NCBI RefSeq assembly: GCF_030151085.1
Contig: NZ_JASLER010000048.1
Location: forward strand, 1 to 49,116
From: Bacteroides sp.
Lineage (GTDB): Bacteria; Bacteroidota; Bacteroidia; Bacteroidales; Bacteroidaceae
DNA length: 49,116 nt
Direction: 5' to 3'
In this document: in pieces, positions 48,748 through 49,116 of the stretch
Position numbering within the stretch: the first letter of the stretch is position 1
Layout: the number at the start of each line of letters is the position of its first letter
Program-made: the position numbers and the translations under genes
Notes under the pieces: generated by a model
Seen by the model: only the letters and a program-made list of their open reading frames with translations
The model's database searches: none
Told to the model about the DNA's origin: nothing

Positions 48748-49116
48748 TTATAATCTTTCCAATTGTACGGTAAAATGGCGCATCAATGGAGCTTCCCAAG
48801 CAATACGTACACCCCGGATAATACTTTCGCGTTTATCAAATACATTTTTTAGTGCGGCAGCTACTACATTCATGTGATTATCTGTATATACCCGTCTTGG
48901 AATTGCCAGACGAAGTAAATCCAACCCATTAAATCGATTTTCGCGGGTTAAGGGATCACGGTCGGCAAGTAAATAACCGATTTCGCATCCACGTATACCT
49001 GCTTCCAAATAGAGTTCCACGGTTAAGGTTTGTGCGGGAAATTCTTCTTTTGGAACATGAGTCAATACTTTGGGCGCATCTACAAAGATGGCGTGTCCAC
49101 CTGCCGGACGTTGATA
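48748..49116 (-). CDS. tnaA: tryptophanase, C-terminal part
   Basis: The last 122 codons are visible; the gene runs off the right edge. PAGGHAIFVDAPKVL, VELYLEAGIRGCEIGYLLADRDP, LDLLRLAIPRRVYTDNHM and WEAPLMRHFTVQLERL match the C-terminal domain of the tryptophanase/tyrosine phenol-lyase family. Tryptophanase (tryptophan to indole, pyruvate and ammonia) is more likely because it is the usual Bacteroides enzyme and the EIGxLL and RHFT blocks are as in TnaA. Converges on the phosphopantetheinyl transferase with a 5-base gap and no visible terminator. Confidence 0.88.
   Translation of the reverse strand, partial: YQRPAGGHAIFVDAPKVLTHVPKEEFPAQTLTVELYLEAGIRGCEIGYLLADRDPLTRENRFNGLDLLRLAIPRRVYTDNHMNVVAAALKNVFDKRESIIRGVRIAWEAPLMRHFTVQLERL

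Noticed and set aside
1..49116. tRNA or rRNA genes
   Set aside because: No stretch with cloverleaf-like pairing and a CCA end, or with rRNA-like sequence, stood out by eye; a covariance-model scan would be decisive.

Overview
The window looks like a chromosomal segment of a gut Bacteroides or a close relative. The evidence is the repeated Bacteroidetes promoter (-33 TTG, -7 TAnnTTTG, used here before most genes), the lack of Shine-Dalgarno sites, and family-specific genes: a NigD-like lipoprotein, DUF4421, DUF5686, GldE next to mutY-ssb, a GGGtGRT protein, an aspT-aspD pair, and a 30-residue AURKAIP1/COX24-type basic protein. I see no rRNA, tRNA, insertion sequence or CRISPR array.

Layout. 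1-2.0 kb: 5' end of an OmpA-like gene and aspartase (aspA), both on the minus strand. 2.2-4.9 kb: a visibly AT-rich islet with a degenerate or frameshifted kinase-like gene diverging from the standout gene of the window, a TIR domain fused to a complete but altered EF-Tu (3190-4863). 5.0-6.8 kb: GGGtGRT protein plus a NifU/IscU-like scaffold. 7.0-12.5 kb: DMP19 protein, NigD-like lipoprotein, Yip1 membrane protein, smpB, metH. 12.6-14.6 kb (minus): mltF-like transglycosylase and udk. 14.7-21.8 kb: Dabb protein, dsbD-like reductase, CAT-like acetyltransferase, MINPP-type histidine phosphatase, DUF2490 and DUF4421 proteins, a hotdog thioesterase.

21.9-26.5 kb: hisGDCB behind a textbook attenuator (15-residue leader peptide with six consecutive His codons, then a U-tract terminator). 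26.6-30.9 kb: a TolC-like gene behind a perfect -24/-12 sigma-54 promoter with two upstream operator-like palindromes, followed by an NtrC-type activator and an NtrB-type kinase that probably control it. 30.9-34.5 kb (minus): aspD and aspT, the aspartate decarboxylation/antiport cycle, separated by an unusual array of 22-bp-spaced repeats. 34.7-42.9 kb: a DUF5686 outer-membrane protein, then a six-gene set (inositol-1-phosphate synthase, NTP-transferase, ATP-grasp, CDP-alcohol phosphotransferase, flippase-like membrane protein, HAD phosphatase) that reads as an inositol-lipid or inositol-phosphate pathway with a possible CDP-inositol intermediate. 42.9-49.1 kb: rng, the 30-residue basic protein, HU, mutY, ssb, gldE, a phosphopantetheinyl transferase, and the 3' end of tryptophanase (tnaA).

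Best candidates for something undescribed: the TIR-EF-Tu fusion (possible decoy-type immune sensor), the inositol cluster with its cytidylyltransferase-like and ATP-grasp members, and the repeat array between aspT and aspD.
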